32,370 nucleotides of DNA from Oscillospiraceae bacterium (GTDB lineage: Bacteria > Bacillota > Clostridia > Oscillospirales > Ruminococcaceae): contig JAFPPJ010000290.1 of the NCBI GenBank assembly GCA_017410745.1, positions 1-32,370 on the forward strand, given 5' to 3'. Made by a program: the position numbers and the translations under genes. Of this stretch, positions 1 to 8,143 are shown piece after piece. Under the pieces are notes generated by a model. It did not search any database. It had not been told where the DNA came from and saw only the letters and a list, made by a program, of their open reading frames with translations. Numbering within the stretch: position 1 is the stretch's first letter; each line of letters starts with the position of its first letter.

Positions 1-539
1 ATCTGGAGCGTGGCAAGCTTGAAGGATATATCATATTTTGATGCTCTTGAACACAACAGCTCCGGATACAGTCCGGGATTCTTCCAGCTTGCGGAGGAAT
101 ACGCGCTCACAAGAGAAAGGTCATTGGCGTTGCCGCCTGCCATGCCTGAATTGGATGCGTTGTTTTCCCAGTTGTATGTAGTAGCAGAGACATCGTTCTG
201 CTTTAGTACGGTCGCAGTGACTGCCGCAAGGTCGGGATTATCATTGATGCCGAAGATATAGCCGCTGATTGGTGTACTGCGGACTGTGTTGATCGTGTAT
301 ATTGCCTGATATGGCTCATCAAATACAGGTATCCTCTGGGCAGCACAATCGGAAGCTGTACTGCTCATAACGAGTACAGCCGCTGCCGATGCATATAACC
401 GCGTATATTTCCTGTCAGCGATACGCCGGAGCTTATTCAGTGAAGCTCCGGTATCATATATCCTGCACATACGCTCAGAACTGCTGTCCCTGCTTTGCGG
501 ATGCGGTATTTGTCTTCGCCTTGATTTTCTGTTCATCAT
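1..539 (-). CDS. GH44-like secreted endoglucanase, 5' part only (C-terminus beyond left edge)
   Basis: An open minus-strand frame runs from ATG at 539 (or 536) off the left edge without a stop, about 179 codons. After a basic N-terminal stretch comes a hydrophobic segment at about residues 49-66 (KYTRLYASAAAVLVMSS) ending near DCAAQ, consistent with a secretion signal. The mature part has ISGYIFGIN, TTYNWENNASNSG and later FKLATLQ, which match the order and character of the N-terminal part of GH44 endoglucanases (YNWENNASNAG and VTLQ blocks). The catalytic glutamates would lie beyond the window. A ribosome site AAGGA sits directly before the ATG-ATG pair, best spaced for 536. The first ~45 residues before the signal are unusually long, so the true start could be ATG 470 or another codon. 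It follows mrp by 46 nt on the same strand. Family call is by motif memory; expected substrate is beta-glucan/xyloglucan outside the cell. Confidence 0.72.
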   Translation of the reverse strand, partial: MMNRKSRRRQIPHPQSRDSSSERMCRIYDTGASLNKLRRIADRKYTRLYASAAAVLVMSSTASDCAAQRIPVFDEPYQAIYTINTVRSTPISGYIFGINDNPDLAAVTATVLKQNDVSATTYNWENNASNSGMAGGNANDLSLVSAYSSASWKNPGLYPELLCSRASKYDISFKLATLQ

Positions 540-585
540 GTCCTTATACACCATGCCGTCTGCATGACATCCAGATCATACAGTC

Positions 586-1407
586 TTACAGCTTTTCTAT
601 TTCCTCAACAGCATTTGCGAGCCAATCGCCCTTGATCGTCTCTACTGCACCGCTGTCACAGCTCATAGCTATATCGGGAGATACGGGTATCGAGCCGAGA
701 AGCTTGAGGCCGTATTCTGCAGCAGCCTCTGCCACATGGCTCTCGCCGTAGAGATATATCTTCTTTCCGCAGTCGGGACATTCGATATAGCTCATATTCT
801 CTACCACGCCGATTATGGGGATATTCATGATCTTCGCCATATTGACGGCCTTTGCCACGATCATGGATACGAGCTCCTGGGGAGATGCCACGACTATTAT
901 CCCGTCTACCGGTATAGACTGGAACACTGTGAGAGGCACATCGCCTGTTCCCGGAGGCATATCCACGAACATATAGTCTACGTCGCCCCATATCACATCT
1001 GTCCAGAACTGCTTTACCACGCCTGCTATGACAGGGCCTCTCCATATCACGGGAGACGATGTATCTTCAAGAAGAAGATTTATACTCATTATGCTGATGC
1101 CGCCGGCGCTCTTATTGGGGATGAGCCCTTTATCAGTGCCGACTGCTCTTTCGTTTATGCCGAATATCTTAGGTATAGACGGGCCTGTTATATCAGCATC
1201 GAGCACTGCAGTACTATATTTCTTCGAGAAAGCCGATGCAAGAAGTCCTGTCACCAGTGACTTTCCGACACCGCCCTTACCGCTGACAACGCCTATGACC
1301 TTTTTTACAGAGCTGCCCTCACCCAGCTTTTCGATAAAGCTCTGCGGCTCTTTCCTCGATGAGCATGACTGACCGCATGAAGAGCAGTTTTCCGAACATT
1401 GTGCCAT
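586..1407 (-). CDS. mrp: Mrp/NBP35-family ATP-binding protein (Fe-S carrier type)
   Basis: A 273-residue MinD/ParA-type P-loop ATPase of the Mrp/ApbC/Nbp35 family, known to bind and transfer [4Fe-4S] clusters to apoproteins in the cytoplasm. It shows the deviant Walker A GKGGVGKS (residues ~43-50), the DADITGPSIPK block, VDMPPGTGD (Walker B region) and the cluster-binding CxxC in IECPDCGKK. A cysteine-rich N-terminus (CSENCSSCGQSC) adds four Cys, as in Nbp35-like members, which may hold a second cluster. The start has ribosome site GGAAGGA six bases upstream. A perfect promoter lies 110 nt upstream (1520-1548). The GH44-like gene follows after 46 nt with no obvious terminator, so read-through is possible. 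Length is normal for the short Mrp form. Confidence 0.93.
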   Translation of the reverse strand: MAQCSENCSSCGQSCSSRKEPQSFIEKLGEGSSVKKVIGVVSGKGGVGKSLVTGLLASAFSKKYSTAVLDADITGPSIPKIFGINERAVGTDKGLIPNKSAGGISIMSINLLLEDTSSPVIWRGPVIAGVVKQFWTDVIWGDVDYMFVDMPPGTGDVPLTVFQSIPVDGIIVVASPQELVSMIVAKAVNMAKIMNIPIIGVVENMSYIECPDCGKKIYLYGESHVAEAAAEYGLKLLGSIPVSPDIAMSCDSGAVETIKGDWLANAVEEIEKL

Positions 1408-1519
1408 TAATATCCTTCCAATCTGAAATTATTTCAAACTGCCTGCCGGCATATGCCGCAGACACGTTCTGTCTATTCATCTGCTGATGCTGACATAAGC
1501 AGACACCATAACATCATAC

Positions 1520-1548
1520 ATTATACCACAAACTCGTCTGTCTGTCAA
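1520..1548 (-). promoter_or_regulatory. Consensus sigma-A promoter of mrp
   Basis: On the minus strand TTGACA (1548-1543), a 17-base spacer and TATAAT (1525-1520) match the housekeeping consensus fully, with an extended -10 TGG. The predicted transcript starts about 1513 and leaves a ~105-nt leader before mrp in which I see no recognised riboswitch. Confidence 0.85.
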
Positions 1549-1554
1549 GGTCGG

Positions 1555-1614
1555 GTCGGCAAAGCCGACAGTTACCCGATAGATATTTGACGGGAACCGA
1601 TATTACCGTCTCGG
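1555..1614. repeat. Hairpin-bearing imperfect direct repeat, copy 1
   Basis: Begins with the perfect short palindrome GTCGGC-AAA-GCCGAC (1555-1569) and continues through ATTTGACGGGAAC to CGTCTCGG. A second copy starts 97 nt further on. The pair fills most of the 312-base gene-free stretch between mrp and the PAP2 gene. The stem has no T-run on either side, so it is a poor terminator. The element type is unknown. Confidence 0.6.
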
Positions 1615-1651
1615 AGCATTGATATGCACTATATCCTAAGTTTTTTATGAA

Positions 1652-1703
1652 GTCGGCAAAGCCGACACGGCACACATTTGACAGGAACTCATTATCGTCT
1701 CGG
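1652..1703. repeat. Hairpin-bearing imperfect direct repeat, copy 2
   Basis: Same GTCGGC-AAA-GCCGAC palindrome (1652-1666), then ATTTGACAGGAAC and CGTCTCGG as in copy 1, with a shorter middle. It ends 17 nt from the stop codon of the PAP2 gene, the last gene of the export operon. A minus-strand open frame of 69 codons crosses both copies but has no protein-like features. Confidence 0.6.
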
Positions 1704-1719
1704 GCAGACACAGCCCGCA

Positions 1720-2634
1720 TCATATGAGCTTGGTCTTGTCAAATGCAAGCGGATACAGACCGACCGAAACGAACACTGCCGACGCATACCTCAGCGTCCT
1801 GAGGAGCAGGCCTGCGTAATTGCCGTCCGTAAGACCTGTCAGAGCTATAAGCGCCTTTATCAGAGTATTCACAAGCATGAACACAGCAAGGCCGAACACA
1901 ACTCTGAGTATGAATTTATGTACCGTCCTTGTCTCGCTGAAATTCACATACTTCTCTTCAAACATGAATGAGAATATAAATCCTATCGTTACGCCAAGGC
2001 ACGAGAAATATTCCACATCTCGGCAGTAAAGCAGCCCCGGGAGCGCCATTACGACAAGCACAAGATAAAGCCTGCGCTTATCCTTCAGCTTATCATACAT
2101 TGCCTGTATCAGGAATATCGAGATCACGCCTATCGCCCATCCCGATGCCACGTCCGTAGGATAGTGCACGCCCACATAGAAGCGCGAGCACCCTATAAAC
2201 AGCGGCATAAGGATACCAAGTATCACCACCGCTTTCTTTCTGACTATCCACCCTATCGTACCGAATACGGATGCAGACAGCGATGAATGCATGCTCGGGC
2301 AGGAAAAGCCCTGTGCAATCGGATCCATCAGCTCACCGTCGGAATGAGGAGGATACAGGCATTTGAGGGAATCATGATCCATATATGGTCTGCGGCGCAG
2401 GAATGCGCCTTTGAACAGTGCGCTCCATATGAAAGCGGCTATGACCGACAGTGCCACACGCTTAGCCAGCTTCTTGTCGATGCACCAGTAAAGCATACCC
2501 ATAAGGGCGATGAGTACGATCTCCTCGCCCATCATGGAGAATACCCGTGCCAGTACGTTCAGAACAGCATTCTCAAATGACTGCAGCCATTCCATGAAAC
2601 GTACTTCCCATTCAAAATAGAATGTATTACCCAT
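1720..2634 (-). CDS. PAP2-family membrane phosphatase, last gene of the export operon
   Basis: A polytopic membrane protein of 304 codons (291 from the preferred start) with the PAP2/LssP phosphatase signature. KGAFLRRRP gives the K-x6-RP motif, PSMHS is the PSGH motif with Met for Gly, and SRFYVGVHYPTD is the SR-x5-H-x3-D motif; the catalytic His and Asp are intact. Family members remove phosphate from lipid phosphates such as undecaprenyl pyrophosphate or phosphatidate at the membrane. The ATG at 2634 overlaps the stop of the upstream ABC exporter (TAATG). However, ATG 2595 (MEWLQSFENAVL) has a better ribosome site (GGGAAG) and fits the family N-terminus, so 1720-2595 may be the real extent. 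Its role with the exporter is unknown; it could be a passenger or process a lipid carrier. Confidence 0.85.
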   Translation of the reverse strand: MGNTFYFEWEVRFMEWLQSFENAVLNVLARVFSMMGEEIVLIALMGMLYWCIDKKLAKRVALSVIAAFIWSALFKGAFLRRRPYMDHDSLKCLYPPHSDGELMDPIAQGFSCPSMHSSLSASVFGTIGWIVRKKAVVILGILMPLFIGCSRFYVGVHYPTDVASGWAIGVISIFLIQAMYDKLKDKRRLYLVLVVMALPGLLYCRDVEYFSCLGVTIGFIFSFMFEEKYVNFSETRTVHKFILRVVFGLAVFMLVNTLIKALIALTGLTDGNYAGLLLRTLRYASAVFVSVGLYPLAFDKTKLI

Positions 2635-4814
2635 TAAGCATCCAACCTCTGCCTTTCCACAAGCTCGGCAAACTTGCCGCCGAGAGCGATAAGCTCATCA
2701 TAAGTCCCGTCTTCTATTATCCTGCCGTCGTCAAGATACAGTATCCTGTCACAGTTTCTGATAGTCGAAAGACGGTGGGCAATAACTATCCTTGTGCATT
2801 TGAGCTGATCGAGCGCATCCGACACTTTCTTCTGTGTCCTGTTGTCAAGAGCGATCGTAGCCTCGTCAAACATGAGTATCTTAGGCTTCGGAGCAATTGC
2901 GCGGGCGATCATTATCCTTTGCTTCTGCCCGCCGGATATGCCGCCCTGACCTTCGGATATTATGGTATGCATACCCATAGGCATATTCTTTATATCCTCT
3001 GCGATCCCTGCGACCTTAGCCGCCTCCCACGCATCCTTCAGCGTCAGGTCGGGATCGGATATGGTTATATTGGAGAATATATCCCCCTGGAACAGTCCGC
3101 CGTTCTGCGTGACTATGCCTATCTTCCTTCTGAGGGAGCGCAGATCTATCTTGCTCATATCCCTGCCGTCATAGTATATCGCACCCTTGTCAGGCTTTTC
3201 AAGTCCCATCATCAGACGCATGAGAGTTGATTTGCCGCATCCTGTCCTTCCGACTATCGCGATATACTCTCCTGCTTTTATCTTCAGATTCATGTCATAT
3301 ACGACATAGGGCAGATCTGCACCGTATCTGAAATACACATTGTTGAGCTCTATCGACCCGGATACACGGGTCACGACTTCCTTTCCCTCGGTAAGTTCGG
3401 GTTCTGCATCAAGAATAGGACTTGCAGTTTCAAGCACAGGCTTTATGCGTGAAAATATCAGAGCCGCTCCCGTAAGGGATGCGATCGCCGCAGATACCTT
3501 TCCGAATGCGGCAGAGAACGCAAAATAGTCCTCCTGCTTCATACCGCTCTTGACCGCAAGATAATAGACCGCTATATTTCCTATCAGCGAGACCGCCAAT
3601 GTGAGCACCGGATTTATCTTTATCAGCATGGGAGGATCATATACGCAGCGTGCACTCTCTGCGTATGTTTGAGCCCATCGTGCGAATACACGCTTTTCAG
3701 CGCCTGCAAGACGTATCTTCTCCACACCCGTCACGATGGCATAGGTAAGACCGCTCTTTTTTGCATTGAGCTCCATCTTGCGGCGGTTGACATTCATCTC
3801 CATGAGCGCATAGATCACCGTGAGCAGCAGATCGGCAAACAGCATCAGGAGCGCAGGCACGGCTACAGGTCGTGCATATTTCACGATCTCCGTGATAAAC
3901 AGCAGCGAGGATACCGAGATAAGTCCCGTTATGACCACATTCCCGATAAGCAGTGAACACAGCGAATTTATGCTGTTTGCTCTTGTATTGAGCTCGCCCG
4001 CGCTGTATCTGCGGAAGAAGGGAGCAGGCAGAGTCAGTATCCTCATCATTACAGCCGCCTGTACAGACATAGACACCTTAGTGGATATCCTGCTGTTGAT
4101 AAGATTTGCCACAGACCTGAGCATCTGTGCCGATATCTCCGCACACACCATGAATACCGCGATGCCCGCAAGCATGGATACCGTCCTGCTGTCGAGCACA
4201 CGTCCGAGCAATGCCCTGACGAGCACAGGCATGATAAGCCCTGCAAGCACATACATCAATGCAAATATGCCCATGCTCACAAAATCAGCCGCAGATACAC
4301 AGCTGAATATATATTTATACAGATCAATGAGTTTGAGCTTTTTCATCGGGAGCGGATGATAGAAGCATATCGCTTCCTTCTTGAATGAAGCAGCATTCCT
4401 GCCGGTGACCGAGACCTTCCTGCCCGTCTCAAAATCCTTGTAATAATACCCGTGGAGCCCCTTGGGGAGGAATGCTACGGCTTTATTGTCCTCCGTGAAT
4501 CCGAGCATCGGGCCGAATGCGTCCTTGTACCAGTCCTTATCGAGCTCCACGTTCCTGCGCATTATGCCGTGAGGACGGAGAAGATATTCAAGCTGGTCAT
4601 CTTCATCCTTTATGCTGTCGGGGATGTCCTTTATCCTGAGATGATAGTATTTGAGTATCTCCTCTATGGCAGCCTTTGTAATGAGCCTTTTGTCACTAAG
4701 CTCGCTCTCTGCCCTTGTGCCGAGCACTACTCCCGCAAGACGTATGAAAGAATCCTCGAATACCTCCTGATCGTTTTCCTTGCGTTGACGTATCTGTTCA
4801 TCAAACCAGCCCAA
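2634..4814 (-). CDS. NHLM-type peptide exporter, second ABC protein (permease-ATPase without peptidase)
   Basis: 726 residues. An N-terminal soluble region (~1-165) lacks a C39 peptidase; then comes an ABC transmembrane domain (~170-450) and an ATPase domain (~490-726). The ATPase shows Walker A GRTGCGKST, signature ISGGQKQR, Walker B ILMFDEAT and H-loop IAHRLST. The D-loop reads ATIALD instead of the usual ATSALD. N-terminal architecture and pairing with a peptidase-bearing exporter match the second ATP-binding protein of NHLM bacteriocin systems (TIGR03797 type, from memory). Such proteins sit in the inner membrane and help export leader-bearing peptides. The start is TTG at 4814, chosen because of the strong site GGGGGAGGTG just upstream and because the family N-terminus begins there. 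The gene starts 14 nt after the previous one, so the two exporters are probably made together and may pair. Confidence 0.9.
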   Translation of the reverse strand: MGWFDEQIRQRKENDQEVFEDSFIRLAGVVLGTRAESELSDKRLITKAAIEEILKYYHLRIKDIPDSIKDEDDQLEYLLRPHGIMRRNVELDKDWYKDAFGPMLGFTEDNKAVAFLPKGLHGYYYKDFETGRKVSVTGRNAASFKKEAICFYHPLPMKKLKLIDLYKYIFSCVSAADFVSMGIFALMYVLAGLIMPVLVRALLGRVLDSRTVSMLAGIAVFMVCAEISAQMLRSVANLINSRISTKVSMSVQAAVMMRILTLPAPFFRRYSAGELNTRANSINSLCSLLIGNVVITGLISVSSLLFITEIVKYARPVAVPALLMLFADLLLTVIYALMEMNVNRRKMELNAKKSGLTYAIVTGVEKIRLAGAEKRVFARWAQTYAESARCVYDPPMLIKINPVLTLAVSLIGNIAVYYLAVKSGMKQEDYFAFSAAFGKVSAAIASLTGAALIFSRIKPVLETASPILDAEPELTEGKEVVTRVSGSIELNNVYFRYGADLPYVVYDMNLKIKAGEYIAIVGRTGCGKSTLMRLMMGLEKPDKGAIYYDGRDMSKIDLRSLRRKIGIVTQNGGLFQGDIFSNITISDPDLTLKDAWEAAKVAGIAEDIKNMPMGMHTIISEGQGGISGGQKQRIMIARAIAPKPKILMFDEATIALDNRTQKKVSDALDQLKCTRIVIAHRLSTIRNCDRILYLDDGRIIEDGTYDELIALGGKFAELVERQRLDA

Positions 4815-4828
4815 ATCTTCACCTCCCC

Positions 4829-7006
4829 CTACTCATTCGTTACGAGCTCCGTATAATAGCCGCCCTGACGGTAAAGCTCCTCATGAGTTCCTCTTTCAAC
4901 TATCCTGCCGTTGTCTATCACTATGATATCATCACAGTCGCGGATAGCCGAAAGTCTGTGAGTTATTATTATACATGTGATGCCTCTGTCCTTGATAGCC
5001 TTCACTACATCATATTCCGTCCTTGCATCAAGCGCGCTCGTAGCCTCATCGAGTATGACTATGGACGGATCCTGTGCGAGCACTCTTGCTATCTCAAGCC
5101 TCTGACGCTGACCTCCGGAAAGATCCTTGCCGCCTTCGGTAAGTCTGTACTGATATCCGCCCTGACGCTCCATTATATCCGAATGTATCTGAGCATCCCT
5201 TGCAGCAAGTATCATCTCAAAGTCTTCTATCGTATCGTCCCACATTTTGATATTTGCCGCGATGGTGTCCTCGAACAGTATTATATCCTGATCCACTACT
5301 GCCACGGAGCCTGTGAATACGCTCCTGTCTATCTCGCTGATGCTCTTGCCGTCAAAGAGTATCTCACCCTTCCACGGCTTGTGAAGCCCCGATATCAGCT
5401 TTGATATGGTGGACTTGCCGCAGCCCGATGTACCAACTATCGCTATCCTGCTGCCAGCCTTGACAGACAGGCTGAGATCTTCGATAAGCGGCTTTGCAAG
5501 CCTTGAATAACCGAATGTGACATTCTTTATTTCAATATTGCCCGAAAGCTTGCTGTAGTCCGTATCGTCATCAAGCTCGGTATCCCGCACATACGGGTCA
5601 TTCGGATATTCCATCACATCATCGAGGCGTTCCATCTCTGTGCGCATTTCCTGAAGTGTCTGCCCCGCCGTGATCGTCATCCTTGCGGGCGCCATGAATG
5701 ATGCAAGGAAGCCCTGGAACGACAGTATCATGCCGGATGTGAACTGGCCGTTCATCACAAGGTATACTCCGACCACCATAACACCGTAATTCGTAAGAGA
5801 TGTGACAAGCTCCGGTATGATGCCGTAATACTCGTTTATCTTGTTGAATCGCACTGTCTGTGAATTGACCGATGCCTGATACCCGGCCCATTTGCGGAAA
5901 AAGCCGTTTTCCGCGCCGCTTGCCTGTATCGTCTCTATCATTCGTATGCCTGTGAGCGATGCGGATGCGAGCTTGCCCGAATCCCTCGCTCTTACTCTTG
6001 TGATATTGACGCGCTTCTGCGATATCAGCCTTGACAGGAATGCATTGATGAGTATGGAGACGATGCCTATGGCTGTGAGCAGAAGGCTGTGACGTATCAT
6101 GACTATCAGATAGAATAACATCATGATGGTGTTGAGTGCGAGAGGTGCCAGTGTATTCACAAGAGTCTCTGCTATGGACTCGTTGGAATCCTGCCTCATC
6201 ATGATGTCTCCCGCCATTCTCTGTGAAAAGAACTCTATAGGGAGCCTCAGCACCTTCCACATATATGAGGAACTTCCTATTATGGACATCTTGCCGTTTA
6301 TCTTCAGCGTATATACCGCCATGATCCACGAGGTTATGAGCTGCAGAGCCGCAAGCATAGACATTATCGCTGTGAACGGATAAAGCCACAGCGAGTTCCT
6401 GTGGGTGAGCAGCCTGTCCATGAATACTCTTGCCATGACCGGGTTTATCACACCAAAGATGTATATGATGATATTTGTTATGATCACGAATGCAAGGGCT
6501 GAGCCTGCGCCCACAAGCCTTTTCTTGGCAAACGAGATGATACTTTTCCTTTTGCCGCCCGGCACGAATGTCTTGCCCGGAACTATCTCAAGACATATCC
6601 CCGTGAATGCCTTATCGAACACATCCATAGGGATCCTGACCTGACCTCTTGCAGGGTCGTTTATTATCGCATAGTTGCCCCTGAATCCGTCAAGCACCAC
6701 AAAATGATTGAATTCCCAGTGTATGATACACGGGAAATTGCCGGTCTTGCGCAGGGCTTCCGTTTCGCATCGCAGACCTCTTGCCGAGAAGCCGTAATTA
6801 CGGGCGGCAAGTATGATATTCTTAGCATTGGAGCCGTCGCGGGATACGCCGCAGTCTATGCGCACCTGTTCTATCGGCACCCATTTATCATAATACGCCA
6901 TTATCATCGCAAGGGACGCAGCACCGCATTCGAGTGCTTCAAGCTGCATTATAACAGGTACCTTCGCCACTCCCCTGACCGGACGCTTTATCTTGCTCTC
7001 TTTCAT
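4829..7006 (-). CDS. NHLM/PCAT-type peptidase-containing ABC exporter (C39 peptidase + TMD + ATPase)
   Basis: 725 residues. The N-terminal C39 peptidase has an intact active site: oxyanion Gln21 and nucleophile Cys27 in MQLEALECGAAS, His101 in FNHFVVLDG, Asp117 in INDPARG. These enzymes cut precursor peptides right after a Gly-Gly motif and couple this to export. A six-helix ABC transmembrane domain (~165-450) and an ATPase follow (Walker A GTSGCGKST, signature LSGGQRQR, Walker B VILDEATSALD, H-loop ITHRLSAIRD). Architecture matches the NHLM ABC1/PCAT family (TIGR03796 type). Ribosome site GGAGG lies seven bases before the ATG. It follows the HlyD-like gene by 12 nt. A matching substrate, a GG-leader peptide, is encoded divergently at 11675-11905. 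Membrane protein with the peptidase on the cytoplasmic side. Confidence 0.95.
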   Translation of the reverse strand: MKESKIKRPVRGVAKVPVIMQLEALECGAASLAMIMAYYDKWVPIEQVRIDCGVSRDGSNAKNIILAARNYGFSARGLRCETEALRKTGNFPCIIHWEFNHFVVLDGFRGNYAIINDPARGQVRIPMDVFDKAFTGICLEIVPGKTFVPGGKRKSIISFAKKRLVGAGSALAFVIITNIIIYIFGVINPVMARVFMDRLLTHRNSLWLYPFTAIMSMLAALQLITSWIMAVYTLKINGKMSIIGSSSYMWKVLRLPIEFFSQRMAGDIMMRQDSNESIAETLVNTLAPLALNTIMMLFYLIVMIRHSLLLTAIGIVSILINAFLSRLISQKRVNITRVRARDSGKLASASLTGIRMIETIQASGAENGFFRKWAGYQASVNSQTVRFNKINEYYGIIPELVTSLTNYGVMVVGVYLVMNGQFTSGMILSFQGFLASFMAPARMTITAGQTLQEMRTEMERLDDVMEYPNDPYVRDTELDDDTDYSKLSGNIEIKNVTFGYSRLAKPLIEDLSLSVKAGSRIAIVGTSGCGKSTISKLISGLHKPWKGEILFDGKSISEIDRSVFTGSVAVVDQDIILFEDTIAANIKMWDDTIEDFEMILAARDAQIHSDIMERQGGYQYRLTEGGKDLSGGQRQRLEIARVLAQDPSIVILDEATSALDARTEYDVVKAIKDRGITCIIITHRLSAIRDCDDIIVIDNGRIVERGTHEELYRQGGYYTELVTNE

Positions 7007-7018
7007 TTTGCCTCCGTA

Positions 7019-7441
7019 TCATTCAAGAAGGAATGAGATCGGTGTCATAGTGTCTGTCACGATCTGTGCGGGATAATTCCCGTCGGGAAGGTCTGTGCTC
7101 GCACCCGCCACCTTGCGCCCGTTGGCATCACGATATATCTCGTCTACTACCGTAAATGTGCCGTTGATGCGCATAGTCTGCCCTTTTTTGACAGGTGCAT
7201 CCACATCTTCATCAACTATGACCGCAGCAACAGTACCGCTCTCCACCTTGGCAGCCACATTCACGACTATCTCAAGCTTACCGTTGAGCGACCATACCAG
7301 AAATCCGACGAGAAGTATCACAACAGCTGCCAGTATCACCCACACGGACGGATTAGTCACGCGAAGGTAATCTGTCAGCTGTTCAGGAGAATTCATCCGC
7401 TCTATCCCGGACTTACGGAATATCTGCTGTTTTTCGTTCAT
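7019..7441 (-). CDS. Very short NHLM-type HlyD-like secretion adaptor
   Basis: 140 residues from ATG 7441, chosen over ATG 7489 because of GAGGG seven bases upstream and because FRKSGIERMNSPEQLTDYL is the conserved N-terminus of NHLM secretion proteins (TIGR03794 type). One membrane span (~32-53) is followed by a small beta-rich extracytoplasmic part with a biotinyl/lipoyl-like motif (VDEDVDAPVKKGQ) and a second strand-rich segment ending PISFLLE. The usual family member is several hundred residues with a long coiled-coil hairpin and second half-motif; these are missing. The reading frame ends cleanly with a stop, so this appears to be a compact form rather than a frameshift, though a decayed gene cannot be excluded. 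As a Gram-positive there is no outer membrane to span, which may make the long hairpin dispensable. Partner of the two exporters downstream. Confidence 0.75.
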   Translation of the reverse strand: MNEKQQIFRKSGIERMNSPEQLTDYLRVTNPSVWVILAAVVILLVGFLVWSLNGKLEIVVNVAAKVESGTVAAVIVDEDVDAPVKKGQTMRINGTFTVVDEIYRDANGRKVAGASTDLPDGNYPAQIVTDTMTPISFLLE

Positions 7442-7512
7442 ACAAGCCCTCACATTCAAGCAGTATACAACAGAATATGCAGACAGCACTGCTGCACTGT
7501 CTGCAGATCTTA

Positions 7513-8130
7513 TCAGAAACGCTTCTTGATTATGATATCAACTACACCGCTCTTGATGCCGACTATGACATCATCAGCCAGATTTGCGATAATGGACTTT
7601 TCAAGTTCATCCCACTGCTCCTGCTTTTCGGTGCTGTCCTCCTCGGTCTCCATATTGTTCCTGTAGCTGAGGAGCGACCATGCCATGCTGCCGTTGTATC
7701 CCATTATATCCATGGGATCATCGGTGACGCCCATAGTATAGAAAGCATAGGGATCATCGCGGGCTATCTTTGCGTTTTCATTGAGCATATATTCCACAGC
7801 GATGATGATCTTATTGAGTATGCCGGTGGCCGCCGCATTCTTTCCGCTCTTGGATATGGAGAGCACCTTGTCCATATCAATATCCAGCTCATCATCGGGC
7901 TTTACCTTGAGGTGAAGTTCATAATCCCTGACCTTGTTCTCTATCCAGAATGAGCCTACGCCGTATTTGAGCAGCTGCGGCAGCATGCATATCATTTCCT
8001 CTGCAAGGAGCCTGAGCCTGAGCGCCGACTTAGGATCAAGGTCGTTATACTTTGCCACCTTTTCTGCCACGGCAGGAATATTGCGGAAATCGCTTGCACC
8101 TCTCTGCAGTGCATAAATGTCTGTTTTCAT
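7513..8130 (-). CDS. RsbW/GHKL-like protein with degenerate N-box (unknown regulator)
   Basis: 205 residues with no signal or membrane span. It lies 13 nt after the SpoIIE-type phosphatase and before the export adaptor. LRLRLLAEEMICML followed by SFWIENKVRDYELHL resembles the helix-strand start of small GHKL (HATPase-type) anti-sigma folds. The N-box Asn that would bind Mg-ATP is absent (Met/Leu instead), and the SKSGKNAAATG stretch is a further small-residue loop. The C-terminus VIVGIKSGVVDIIIKKRF is a plausible closing beta hairpin. I have a general recollection of similar clostridial proteins annotated as ATP-binding proteins. Possible roles: a second partner for one of the two STAS proteins or an adaptor linking the switch to the exporter. 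Function is not established. The start is supported by GGAGG eight bases upstream. Confidence 0.6.
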   Translation of the reverse strand: MKTDIYALQRGASDFRNIPAVAEKVAKYNDLDPKSALRLRLLAEEMICMLPQLLKYGVGSFWIENKVRDYELHLKVKPDDELDIDMDKVLSISKSGKNAAATGILNKIIIAVEYMLNENAKIARDDPYAFYTMGVTDDPMDIMGYNGSMAWSLLSYRNNMETEEDSTEKQEQWDELEKSIIANLADDVIVGIKSGVVDIIIKKRF

Positions 8131-8143
8131 AATTTATCCTCCA

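Noticed and set aside
10..261. Plus-strand open frame of 83 codons at the left edge
   Set aside because: It lies antisense to the GH44-like frame, which has clear family motifs; the plus frame has no ribosome site or domain.
1552..1719. Hairpins as terminators of the export operon
   Set aside because: Stems are only 5-6 bp and no T-run follows on the minus strand; no convincing terminator for the operon is seen.
1514..1723. Minus-strand open frame of 69 codons across the repeat pair
   Set aside because: Its sequence simply translates the two direct repeats, it has no good ribosome site and it contains the mrp promoter.
5619..6389. Minus-strand open frame of 256 codons
   Set aside because: It lies inside the peptidase exporter gene in another frame; composition is His/Arg-rich as expected of a shadow.
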